DNA of 64,000 nt from NCBI GenBank assembly GCA_035771175.1, contig CM069607.1, positions 8,757,501-8,821,500 on the forward strand, in the 5' to 3' direction. The stretch's first letter is position 1; each line of letters starts with the position of its first letter. The position numbers and the translations under genes were made by a program. The notes beneath the pieces were generated by a model. It saw only the letters and a program-made list of their open reading frames with translations, ran no database searches and was not told the origin of the DNA. Origin of the DNA: Paratinospora sagittata (Eukaryota; Streptophyta; Magnoliopsida; Ranunculales; Menispermaceae). Below are positions 1-9,942 of this stretch, in pieces.

Positions 1-751
1 CTAACAGAATTTACATATAAACTTGACTGATGATAAAGATACCTTTCTGTTACTTTTCTTTGGCTGACACACAACACAAGCAAGTTGCTTTTGTTGTTTC
101 TGAAGGCATGATATGAGAAGCAGTTTCCATGAAAACAGTTGTGAGAAACTTAAAGAAAATTAATATAAATTTATACTGTGATTTGAAAAAAAGGAAACTT
201 TTCTATTCATGAATGAGCTATTAAAAATGGCCCATCAACAAATTAATGGACCCTCAATTCTTGTTCACTCCAAGGTCCCATTAATCAATTAAAGTTTCCT
301 TAATTCTCACATGGGTTCCAGAGTGTAAATACATTGAGGTAAAACTATCATTCTAATTATATACTTGGCAAGAACTCATTACTGTCTCTTAGATGATAAA
401 ACAGAAGTGTTGAAGAAACCACTTGAGTTTCAGATTGTATGGAAGCAACACAAATTAAAAGGAAATTAGAAGGAGATCAGCACTGAAGTTAATTAAGAAA
501 ATAAGGAAAAAATTCTATTGGAAAAAATAAAATAAAAAATTCTATTAGGAAAAAAAATCAGAGTATCACATGGGACCAAAAGTAATAGCTCTAGATTTGA
601 ACCCTTTATACCTACCAACAAAACTAAAACCTGTAGAAAATCTACTTCCTACTGCCGATTATTCACATCATATCAAGAGATCTATAAACCTAACAAAGAA
701 AAAAAAAAGACTTCGTATCTTTTGTAAGACTAAAACTATTGGCACCTAAGT
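1..751. other. Non-coding flank; duplicated BGAL 3' flank
   Basis: No gene is visible. From about base 200 onward the sequence matches the 3' flank of the complete beta-galactosidase gene at about 23800-24280, with shared phrases such as the 'cccatcaacaaatta' block. Short similarity to the AKR 3' flank (about 22120) occurs in the first 40 bases. This fits the left part of an AKR/BGAL segmental duplication. Confidence 0.6.
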
Positions 752-1903
752 TGAACTGCCAACTTCTTGGTGGTGCTACCACACTTAGTAGATCCCAAAG
801 ACCCCTAAGAAATATCGACTGACCAACTCTCTTGGCCAAGACATTGTTGTTCCAACATTGATAGAGCCGCATCAGACTCACAAGTGCCTTTCGCAAAAGT
901 TCCACAAGATCCTTGTGGGTTCCCAAAGCTAGCAAACTCAATTGCAGAGATGGTTCTGCCATTGCCATGGCAAGACAACTCCAATGTGTGATGCAGACTG
1001 TGTCAACAACAGTAGTGTGAAAGTTTACTAGAGAAGGGTTTCCTCCAAATTCCTCGAACAAAATCAAAGTGTTCATGTCATCACAAAGGAAGGATCGTGG
1101 AACATGATACCTATAAATATTAAACCACAGAAGATTTAGCATGGATATAATACATTTGAATAACATTGTAAACTTTGATTAGAGAAAATTTAGTTTTGTA
1201 ATATATACCATCCTTGAGAAGATCCACCACAGTTGGATACACATATCTTGTCGCAGTAAGCACCGCAATAATCACAAGTCATGCAGCAGCCATCCTCATC
1301 AGCAAGGTAACACGGCCAAAAGCGTCCAACGAGGGGGTGCGCCCGCACCTGGGTAGGGGGCACGCTGTGCAACCCAGGGTGTGACAAATTGGTTCAATGG
1401 ATACTCAAGTTGCGAAATCTAACCTTATGAGGAAGAGGTTGCGAGTTCGAACTTGGGGGAGGCCCTCCCTGTGCTGTGGATTGTGCAGGGGGATAAATGA
1501 TCTCGGTGTCCGGCATCCTTGTGTGGCGTGGCTGGCCGAGATGGGACAATATTATGGATCCATAATGGCTAAGCGTTCGCCCCGAGGGGGTGCGCCCGCA
1601 CCTGGGTAGGGGGCACGCTGTGCAACCCAGGGTGTGACAGCTCTTGTTGATCCAAGCATGTCCCTTACCCATACCCTGCAAATCAACTACAACTGGGTCC
1701 TTCCCTAGAGGAGCCTTGAAGGTAGTCTGCAAAAATGAAATCCTCCAACATTAGATTCCAAAAAAAAATATATCACAAAATTGGAAATCAAATTTGAACG
1801 ATTACGTGATTTAATAGGAAATATTACCTTATACCAAGTCATCATCTTCTTGTTAGGAAGATTGTCTGACAACCATTTGGATGCATGGGGAGATTCAACA
1901 CAT
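752..1903 (-). pseudogene. Beta-galactosidase 3'-end relic (duplicate)
   Basis: This is a truncated copy of the last three exons of the GH35 beta-galactosidase gene at 24282-28475. The last exon (about 752-1110) encodes the galactose-binding lectin domain and keeps phrases such as [14 protein letters not shown], but about 18 bases are replaced by 2 near base 988, which shifts the frame. The copy of exon 16 is cut by a 0.3-kb GC-rich insert (1329-1640). The copy of exon 15 ends abruptly near 1903, after which similarity stops. Introns are conserved as well, so this is a genomic duplication and not a retrocopy. No catalytic exons remain, so no enzyme can be made. Confidence 0.9.
1329..1640 (+). 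mobile_element. tRNA-like repeat module with 57-bp direct repeats
   Basis: The insert lies inside the BGAL relic: the intact gene reads straight through the same point (24888-24890). It is bounded by two near-identical direct copies of a roughly 57-base GC-rich block (1329-1385 and 1583-1640), each ending GGGTGTGACA. Between them lies a head with a pol III B-box-like GAGTTCGAACTTGGGGGAGG. The same head recurs at 2849-2918 and 3119-3183, so it is a local repeat family. SINE affinity is inferred. No clear target duplication is seen. Confidence 0.6.
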
Positions 1904-2300
1904 GTATTACGCCTGCACTTGCTCTTATTCTACTATTTTTTTCTTACTAATTTATGTATGTTTTGGATGCTTCAAGTTTAAAAAGCATTAATGTTTTCAA
2001 TAATTTGATTAGAAGCATGTGAAATAGATATCTTTAGTTGTCTATGAAAGTTTTGTCAAAGCCATACTACTAAGTGAGTCCTTTTGCCACCAGTCTAGAC
2101 TTGTGACTTTGACGGGATCCTTAAGAATTGGTCTTAATTTTGTAGATTCAACAATATGCTTGTCTAGTTTTCAAGGTGCTATGTCCAAAATTCTTGATTA
2201 ATGTTGATCATAAATGTCCTCCTCCCCTATTGCAAAAGAGGATCAAGTGCAACTTCCTTGTAGGAAGTTAAATCAAATATACTATGAATACATGCCATTG
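1904..2300. other. Intergenic, no feature seen
   Basis: AT-rich non-coding sequence between the end of the BGAL duplication and an Au-type SINE. I see no coding potential and no clear repeat. Confidence 0.5.
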
Positions 2301-2462
2301 AAAAAGGGCGCTTCCAGCACACGATGCTCCCACATTTGTGGGGTCTAGGGAAGGAACGATATACACAACCTTACCTCCATATTAGAGAGGTTGTTTCCGG
2401 ATTTGAACCCATAACCTCTAGGTCACGATTGAGCAACCACAACCGTTACGCCAAAGCTTGCC
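2301..2462 (-). mobile_element. Au-type SINE
   Basis: Read on the - strand the element opens GGCAAGCTTTGGCGTAACGG (A-box region). It continues through a B-box-like GGGTTCAAATCC, then the 'ggaaacaacctct' and 'ccttccctagacccc' blocks, and ends in a T-rich tail. This order matches the Au SINE family of flowering plants as I remember it. Short flanking similarity (tgccatt on each side) may be a target duplication. The copy is mutated and probably old. Confidence 0.8.
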
Positions 2463-2661
2463 ATTCATAAATAGATTTTATTACGATGAAAAATAAGCAA
2501 TGACAAATGATCTGTAAAGGGGGAGGAGGGCCACTTGGATTATCAAACGAGAACAAAACTAGTTGCAAGAGCCTAAACAACTCAACTCCATAGCACAATA
2601 TGGCAGTTCAAAAATGTGACAATGAGCATCATAATTTGCAAAAGGAGCGTAAGAAGAATAT

Positions 2662-3103
2662 TGTCACACCCCAGTACACAGCACACCGCAGTGTCTAGTA
2701 TCCCCGAGATGTGATGGGTACCTCATACCGAGCGTACCCCAGCCGTTATATACCACATAATATTATCACATCTCAGTACACAGCCCACCGCAGCGTCTAG
2801 TACCCCCGGGATCATTTGTCCACACTATTCACTATTCATGAATAGTGCAGGTTCAGTGGCTACTCAGAGTTCAGATTCAAACTATAGGTTGTGAGTTCGA
2901 ATCTGGGGGAGGCCCTGCACTATTCATGAATAGTGAATAGTGTGGACAAATGATCCCAGGGGTACTAGACACTGCGGTGGGCTGTGTACTGGGATGTGAC
3001 AATATTATGTGGCATATAACGGCTGGGGTACGCTCGGTATGGGGTACCCATCACATCTCGGGGGTATTAGACACTGCGGTGTGCTGTGTACTGGGGTGTG
3101 ACA
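2662..3103. repeat. Foldback element with about 185-bp inverted arms
   Basis: Left arm 2662-2848 and right arm about 2919-3103 are near-perfect inverted repeats. Termini are TGTCACACCCC and GGGGTGTGACA. Each arm is itself two direct subunits sharing 'cagtacacagc.caccgcag.gtctagta'. The loop (2849-2918) carries the tRNA-like head with GAGTTCGAATCTGGGGGAGG. The palindrome 'cactattcatgaatagtg' sits at both arm-loop boundaries. Folded as RNA or single-stranded DNA it would form a hairpin of about 185 bp. Confidence 0.85.
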
Positions 3104-3118
3104 AAAAGGCTTTATGTA

Positions 3119-3359
3119 TTCAGTGGCTACTCAGATTGCAAAATCAAACCTTATGAGGTCTCGAGTTCGAATCTGGGGGAGGCCCTGCACTATTCATGAG
3201 TGAATAGTGTGGACAAATGATCCCGGGGTACTAGACGCTGCGGTGTGTTGTGTACTGGGATGTGACAATATTATGTGGTATATAGTGGCTGGGGTATGCG
3301 TACCCATCACATCCCAGGGGTACTAGACACTGCGGTGTGCTGTGTACTAGGGTGTGACA
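3119..3359 (+). repeat. Third tRNA-like head + tail module
   Basis: This is a tandem neighbour of the foldback element. It repeats the head (tggctactcag ... GAGTTCGAATCTGGGGGAGG) and then a shortened copy of the right arm, ending GGGTGTGACA at 3359. With 1329-1640 and 2849-3103 it makes three head-plus-tail modules within 2 kb, all ending in the same decamer. Confidence 0.75.
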
Positions 3360-3689
3360 AATATGGTGGTGTCTACGTGAAACAATCAACAGATAAAGCA
3401 CCACCATCTTCGAAAAAGAGATAAATGGTTATGTTTTGATTTGGTGAGACTATGGGCGCATGCCGATATATAGAAATAAGGGATGTGTTTTAGAAACAAA
3501 ATATTACAAGAGATATACAATTTTCTTCCAATAGGACAAAAATGGAGATGACCCTTTTTATCTTCACCATAGCCAAGAGGCAGGTATGGTAGATGCAACA
3601 GATAGCTCAAGGCTTCAAAAAGGAATTATTTGTGGCTTGATTATATGCGATCTTTCAAAGGTGAGAACATTAGGAATTCCTATTTATGA

Positions 3690-4490
3690 TATCAACAATA
3701 GGAATTCCTATTTACAAGGCGTGTTCATGTAAATCCTTTTTCAATGCCCTCGCAATCACACCACACATTACACCGTTTTCTTGTTTTATTCACATTTGGC
3801 AAGCATATGTACCATCCAAGGTAAAAATATTTGGGTGGATTCTGGCTCACAGGCGTCTTAACACATTAGATATGTTGCAACGAAGGCTTCCCAATGCGTG
3901 TCTATGTCCTCATTGTTGCTCGTTATGCCAACAAGAGGGCAGATTGCATTGACCACATCTTCTTCAACTGTGCCTTTGCGAAGAAGATTTGGGGAAATTG
4001 GTATACATTCTCTGGTAACATGTTTATTGCTCCTCAATAGGTGGAGGAGGGCTTGTCTCTAAGCCACATTCCTTCACTATCAGGTGAGGAAAGAGGAGTC
4101 GGTTTAATCGCCTTCTATGCGAGTCTTTGGTTGATTTGGCTTGAGCATAACAACAGGATTTTCCACAATCATGCCAAACCAGAATCACAATTGTGGGAAC
4201 TGGGAAGAAATTAAACTTCAGGCTAGCACATGGGTTTTTGATTCACCTCTAGCCAAGGGCTTTATAATTTCAGATTGGTTACTCAATTGGGATAATTGTA
4301 TGTTTGTGGGTAGGGTCTAGTTACTATAAGAGGCTTTAGTTATTAAAAGTGGCTTTGTTGGTGGGATACATGTACTAGGGTGGTTTCTGTAGTTGTTGTT
4401 TTTGTAGCGGATGTATACTGTTGAGCATTTCTTATGCTCATAACATTTGTACCTTTAATACATTATTATCTTGTTTCTTCTCAAAAAAAA
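3690..4490 (+). mobile_element. LINE 3' fragment (zf-RVT region) with poly(A)
   Basis: Conceptual translation with a few frame breaks gives the zinc-binding region found downstream of reverse transcriptase in plant L1-type LINEs: VPSKVKIFGWILAHRRLNTL, a Cys/His cluster (CLCPHCCSLCQQ), then DHxFxxC and WLIWLEHNNRIFHN. The fragment ends in an A-run at about 4480-4490. It is 5'-truncated and dead. A related copy lies on the - strand at 38825-39940. Confidence 0.8.
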
Positions 4491-4555
4491 AAGACTAAGG
4501 ACATGGGTTTTTGCAACTTTTTGATGCTACTACATAACCAAAAAAAAAAAAGGGA

Positions 4556-5067
4556 AGGCATATTTCTTGTTGTTGAGAGTGTTGAGGGTGATGAGCATAA
4601 TGTTGTTTGTAGTGAGAGTTTTATTTCTTAGTGTACTAACCTCTGGTAAATAATATCTAAGATATCGAGGCCTCCAGTGGCCCTTCTGATTGTTAAAGGT
4701 ACTCTCGCGTCCACACCCTATATCTTGGGTGTCTCTAATCTTAATTGGAGGAGGATAATCTACAAGGAGTGGATTATAAAAGTTTGATTAGGGACAAGAA
4801 GAAGATCTTTACGTTTATGTGTTGTAAGATACACCTCTTAAGATCTCCTAATAATAGAATCAATAGGGAGAATGGGGCTGAGATGTAGAATGCACCCTCA
4901 AAGTGGTTCAAGTTATTTTCTAACTACCATCAAAAGTTATACTTGTGTTTCCTTTTATCATTCAAGTTCTTTTGTTTTTAGTCATGACAAGTTCTTCTGA
5001 CATTCTCACTTTTGTTGACATAATAATGTCCAACACAATAATCTATTGTTGAATTCAATTGTTTTGA
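4556..5067. other. Degenerate copy of AKR intron-6 sequence
   Basis: No gene. Blocks at 4556-4940 resemble 20925-21260 inside intron 6 of the AKR gene, for example 'gatatcgaggcctccagtgg' against 'gacattgaggcttccaatgg' and 'agatacacctctt' against 'agatgcacctctt'. It is probably the left part of the duplicated AKR locus, later separated from its last exon by the copia element. It could alternatively be a shared older repeat. Confidence 0.5.
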
Positions 5068-5480
5068 TTGTGCTGATATGGTTGTTTGTGTAGTCATATT
5101 AGTTAAATGAACCAACTCTTGCATTCATCTGCTACTATCATGAATTGTACGATTGCAAACACTAAGGTCTACTATTTATGTCATGGAACTCAAGTGGTTT
5201 TGGATGATATTGTCTTTTATTTAATCACATTAGTTAAGCGAACCAAATTAGCTATTCATCTCCTACGATTATGAGTTCTATATGGGCAATCAAACATCTC
5301 CTTTATACTGGAAACACCGGGACTAGTATGTGTTATGTCTCTTTCTGAGATTTAACATGTATATTACTTGAACCTTCCAGTATCAGCTTAGCAGTTTTGA
5401 GTGCAATGATATGGTCTTTTGTTTAGCCACAATACTTAAATGAACCAAATTAGCCAATCATCTCCTTGTCTATGTTTTGT
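5068..5480. repeat. Three degenerate direct repeats (about 100 bp each)
   Basis: Three related blocks start near 5068, 5188 and 5390. Each contains a 'gatatggt/gatattgt' phrase, then 'ttagttaaatgaacca' or a close variant, then 'catctcctac' and 'atgaattgta' variants. They are diverged by many substitutions. No coding potential is seen. The following 5490-5680 carries several 'tagctac(a/g)aaa' repeats. Confidence 0.5.
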
Positions 5481-5687
5481 ATTGAAGTGTCCATAGGTAA
5501 TAGCTACGAAATTTAGGTTTCGAGGCTAAATTTATGTTTTACCTATGAAGTCAGTTAGTATCTGAAGTGTCCATAGCAAATAGCCACAAAACTTAAATTT
5601 TGTAGCCACTTAAATGTATGTTTTAGCTACGAATCAAATTGGTAGCTAAAACTGTCATAGCTACAAAACTTAATCCAACATCTCCTT

Positions 5688-5940
5688 TGTTAAAACAATA
5701 AAAGACACAAAGATATAACGTGATTCGACTTTATGGCCTACATCCACGGGAGAAGAGATATGATATCTATTCTTATGTGATGTCTTAATGGAGAGACTCC
5801 ATATATATAGATATACGTGGCTATGTACTTATAGCTACATTTACAATTTTAGTAACTGCTATATTCCTTAAAGGAAATAATTCTGTACAGGCAACAAATC
5901 TATACAGGAAATGAATTTGTATAGGAAACAAATCTCAACA
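5688..5940 (-). repeat. Copia 3' LTR
   Basis: This is the downstream LTR of the - strand copia element, TG...CA bounded, preceded on the - strand by a purine tract (complement of ctacccctc, 5941-5949). It is shorter than its partner because the partner carries an extra 'attcttaaggaaat'-like duplication. Confidence 0.93.
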
Positions 5941-5947
5941 CTACCCC

Positions 5948-6241
5948 TCAAGCTGGTGAATAAAGGTTTACCATTCCCAGCTTGGACACATTTGCTTGAA
6001 ATACAGTATGATTTAACCCTTTAGTGAGCATATCGGCGAGCTGATTATTGGTAGACACATATGGAGTACAGATCAACCCACTGTCAAGCTTCTCTTTAAT
6101 AAAGTGTCTATCAATCTCTATATGCTTGGTTCGATCATGTTGCACTGGGTTATGGGCAATGCTAATTGCATATTTATTGTCACAATAGAGTCTCATAAGG
6201 CCATCCCAGTGTATCTTCAAATCTGTCAAAATTATCTGCAA
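5948..6241 (-). pseudogene. Copia RNase H region
   Basis: C-terminal end of the copia polyprotein: LYCDNKYAISIAHNPV, RTKHIEIDRHFIKEKL and QLADMLTKGL, the typical RNase H tail of Ty1/copia Pol, ending in a natural stop next to the polypurine tract. It is cut off from the reverse transcriptase by the nested solo LTR and by stops in 6242-6456. Confidence 0.92.
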
Positions 6242-6461
6242 CCATAATAGCTCACAAACTCCTTATGCCATTGCTCGGAATTCTGCTTCAGCACTAGATC
6301 TGGCCACTACATTCTATTTTTTACTTCGCCATGTCACCAAATTCCCACCAAGAAACGTACAATATCCAGTAGTTGATCTTCTGTCAACTACTGAACCTGC
6401 ATAGTCTGAATCAGTATATGCTTCAAGAACCATTCATGTGTGTCGTTTAAATAAGATGTCA

Positions 6462-7066
6462 TGTCACGACGCCCCTGAAGTAGGCTGACGTCATGACCGG
6501 CACAGTGTATTATACACTGTACATACTCATATACAGTATACAATACACTGTCAGCCTCAACGGAAATTTACAAAATTTCCCACAATTTCTAAAAATTTTG
6601 ACTACACCTCCCCATAAAGGGATATTTCACTTTTGTTTTTCCTGATAAATCACAAATCAAATCCAATATAGATATCTATAATCATTCCATTCATTCACAC
6701 ATCAAATTTTCATTTCATCATCCAATATATGAAGCTATATGTATGCCCACACAACCCATCTAGGTGATACTATATCTATAGTATGCAGTGAACCGTGAAC
6801 AGTACTCGCAAATGAACAGTAATGTATTTTATTTTATTTTTTTCTTACTTCATTCCTCCTTTTCTTCTTTACACGCAATCCACATGAGACATACACGTGT
6901 TGTAAATCGAGTTCTATTTAAAATCACATTCCGAACTCACTTTTGACATTTTCAAGTTCATTTGACACATGTACACAGGGATTTAAATGTACTTATACGT
7001 GTATTATACATCTCGATATACGCGTACTTCAACGTATATATTTAATTAAAATTACAGGGTGTTACA
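6462..7066 (-). mobile_element. Solo LTR nested in the copia element
   Basis: A 605-bp TG...CA unit with a perfect 5-bp target duplication TGTCA (6457-6461 and 7067-7071) interrupts the copia pol gene between RT and RNase H. On the - strand it begins TGTAACACCCTG and ends GGGGCGTCGTGACA, a pair of termini common in plant Ty3/gypsy LTRs. No internal region remains, so it arose by LTR-LTR recombination. Superfamily is inferred from termini only. Confidence 0.85.
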
Positions 7067-7166
7067 TGTCATGTCTTGGAGTCCCTTTAAGATACTGTAG
7101 AACGTGATTAGCTACTTGCAAATGAATATCTTTAGGATTATGCATGAACTGACTTATTACACTCAC

Positions 7167-8043
7167 TCAATATGCAATATCAGGTCTTGTGTGAGAGAGA
7201 TAGATGAGTCTTCCTACTAGTCTTTGATACATCTCTTTATTAACAGTCAGCTCTTCTCCAAGCTTGTGATTAAGATCAATAGGAGTATTCATTGGTTTGC
7301 ATGCTAGTTTCCCTGTTTCTTTAAGAAGGTCTGTAATGTACTTCTGTTGAGAGATAAAGATTCCCTGTTTAGAGTGCGCCACTTCAATCCCTAAGAAGTA
7401 TTTCAATCTCTCTAGTTCCTTGATCTCAAATTCCTCAGTCAAACACCGCTTCAAATTCTGTCTCTCGTTCTCATTGTTTCCTGTCATGATGATGTCATCA
7501 ACATACACTAATAGAGCTGTAACTCCCCCTGAAGTCGAGTGCTTAATAAACAGAGTGTGATCTCCTTGGCTTTGTTTATATCCCATACTTGTCATTACTT
7601 TGGCAAACCGACCAAACCATGCCCTCGGGGATTGTTTAAGTCCATACAGAGCCTTTTTTAATTTGCACACTTTATCAGTGGTGCCAAATCCTGTAGACAC
7701 TTCCATATAGATTTCTTCCTCTAAATCCCCATGTAAAAATGCATTTTTTACATCAAATTGTTACATATCCCAGTCATAATTAGCTGGCAATGACAAAAGA
7801 AGTCTCACAGTATTCATTTTTGCAACTGGAGCAAATGTCTCTTGATAGTCCACACCATATGTCTGTGTATATCCTTTGGCTACCAATCTTGCCTTGTAAC
7901 GCTCTAGGGACCCATCTGCTTTGTATTTTACCGTATAAACTCATGTGCATCCAACAGGTTTCTTTCCTGGAGGCAAGTCTACCAACTCCCATGTTGTATT
8001 TTTCTCCAGGGCTTCCATTTCCACATTCATAGCTTGTTTCCAA
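7167..8043 (-). pseudogene. Copia reverse transcriptase
   Basis: The - strand encodes KALYGLKQSPRAWF, the catalytic LLVYVDDIIMTG (YVDD box), LKYFLGIEVAHSKQGIFISQ and YQRLVGRLIYLSHTRPDIAY, diagnostic of copia RT. The upstream part (7780-8043) is in another frame with stops, so the domain is broken. Confidence 0.94.
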
Positions 8044-8081
8044 TTTGTATTAGATAAAGCCTCGGATAATGACATAGGAGT

Positions 8082-8507
8082 CTAGATATTATTCAGGCTG
8101 GTAAGGAAACTCTTATGGGTTGGTGAGAACTTCTCAAAGGATACAACATGAGATAGTGGATACAAGGGATGTTTAGTGCATTCCCTTGTTCCCTTTCTAA
8201 TGGCAATGGGAAGGTCATTGTCAGGTTCAGAGGCTAAAAGATCATTGTTAGTTTCAGGAACTAATGAAATTTGTAATGAGGGTTCAGGATTTGTTACCTC
8301 ATTCTCAGGGATTGGTTCAGATTCTTGAGCTTGCATCGGTTCAGGAGCTGTGGCTTTATTCCTTGAGTACACTTGTCTAGTCATCCGATCCTTAGGTTCA
8401 TCGTTGGGTACAGGGGGTGTAGGAGATTCAGGTTTGGTTTGTTGGAGGGTAAAGGGGTCAAAAAGATCAAAAGGGTTATCAAGGGAGTTTCGATCCTTAT
8501 CTTCCAT
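8082..8507 (-). pseudogene. Copia integrase-RT linker
   Basis: This low-complexity linker is rich in Pro, Glu, Ser and Thr and leads into KHPLYPLSHVVSF...HKSFLTSLNNI, the usual segment before copia RT. It is an open stretch of about 140 codons in a frame different from its neighbours. It is not an independent gene. Confidence 0.8.
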
Positions 8508-8639
8508 GATGACATTCTCCCCCGGAAGAGAAGGAGCGGAAAAATAAGGCTCAGGTTCACAGAAAGTGACATCGGCTGAGACAAAGAATTTCTTTGATGG
8601 CGGATGATAGCATTTATATCCCTTTTGAGTGGAAGAGTA

Positions 8640-9530
8640 TCAGAGAAAAACACACCTAAGAGCTCTAGGGTCCAACTTTCCCCTGTTGGGTTGGTGAACA
8701 TGGACAAATGAAACACACCCAAATATTCTAGGTATAAGATTATTGGAGATTTTAAGCTTAGGATAAAATTGACGTAGCTTTTCCATAGGACTTTTGAAAT
8801 CAAGGGTCCGGGATGGTAGACGGTTAATAAGATGTATTGCAGTAAGGACAGCTTCCCCCCAATAGGACTTAGGCATATTATTCTGAAATAAAAAAGCTCG
8901 GGTTGTATCAAGTAGGTGACCGTTTTTTCTTTCAGCAACTCCATTTTGTTGTAGAGTGTGAACACAGGATGATTCATGAAGGATCCCCTCGGTTTGGAAG
9001 TAATTGGTCAATGTTTGATTAAAATAGTCTCTAGCATTGTCAGATCGAAATTTCTTGATTTTAGCACCAAACTGGGTGTGTATCATGTTATGGAAGGTAG
9101 GGAGAATAAAGCTCACATCGGATTTTTGTATTAATAAGAATATCCACGAGACTCTAGTACAATCATCAATGAATGACACAAACCATCGCGCTCCAGAAAC
9201 ATTAGGTATTGGAGAGGGACCCCAAATATCACTATGAATGAGATCAAAAGGATCTGAACTTCTGTCATTACTAAGTGGAAAAGATATACGCTTGTGTTTC
9301 GCAAGTTCACACACTTCACAATGAAAATCTTCAACATTCAGAGATGTAAACAAAAAAAGGAAACATGATTTTAAGAGATCGAAAAGAAGGATGGCCAAAG
9401 CGGCGATGATGGAGCCATAGCTTTTCTTTATTGGAAAGTTTGTGCTCAGAGAGAAATGAAGTGGTACTCTTGATAGGATGTACTGGTGTCTCAAGATAAT
9501 ACAACCCGTCATGTTTCTTAGCATGTCCAA
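8640..9530 (-). pseudogene. Copia integrase core
   Basis: Integrase with the zinc-binding end CEVCELAKHKR and the D,D-35-E catalytic core: D in LIHSDIWGP, D in KFRSDNARDYF, E in QQNGVAERKN. Downstream blocks (YWGEAVLTAIHLINRLPSR, FGCVSFVH) are also typical. All three acidic residues are kept although the surrounding polyprotein is frameshifted. Confidence 0.95.
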
Positions 9531-9942
9531 TCATCGTTCCCAAGTTCTGGTCTTGAAATGTACAGTAAGTAGGGAAGAAGGTTACATTACAACTCAGATC
9601 ATGGGTCAGTTTCTTAATAAAGATAAGATTAGTAGATAATTTAGGAACATGAAGAACGTTCCTGAGTGTAAGGGTGAGGCTGATGTGAACATCACCTATA
9701 CCAGCTATTGTGGTTAAGGATCCATCAGCTGTGACTATTTTACGACTACTAGGACATGGGTTGTAGGTATGAAATATATTGGAAGAATTGGTCATGTGAT
9801 CAGCAGCACTAGAATCTATAACCCAAGAGTTAGCAAAAGATTTATCCGAGACATTAAATCCAATAGAAATAGGAAAATTACCTGAATGAGCCAATGAGTT
9901 GGTACCTGAGGGTTTTCCAAGAGTGTCAAGTAGAGTTCTCAA
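9331..9942 (-). pseudogene. Copia protease and GAG-pre-integrase
   Basis: Contains SWVIDSSAADHMT, where the aspartic protease usually reads DSGA(S/T)DHM, so the active-site Gly is Ser here. It then has VLHVPKLSTNLIFIKKL and the GAG-pre-integrase block LWLHHRRFGHPSF. The N-terminal side matches the end of copia Gag (RTLLDTLGKPSGT). A stop lies just upstream near 9964. Confidence 0.93.

Noticed and set aside
690..1166. 158-codon open frame read as a gene
   Set aside because: It is the frameshifted last exon of the duplicated BGAL plus intron, not a separate gene.
1396..3230. Functional tRNA genes at the B-box-like sites
   Set aside because: No full cloverleaf can be drawn; only the B-box region is convincing, so these are repeat heads.
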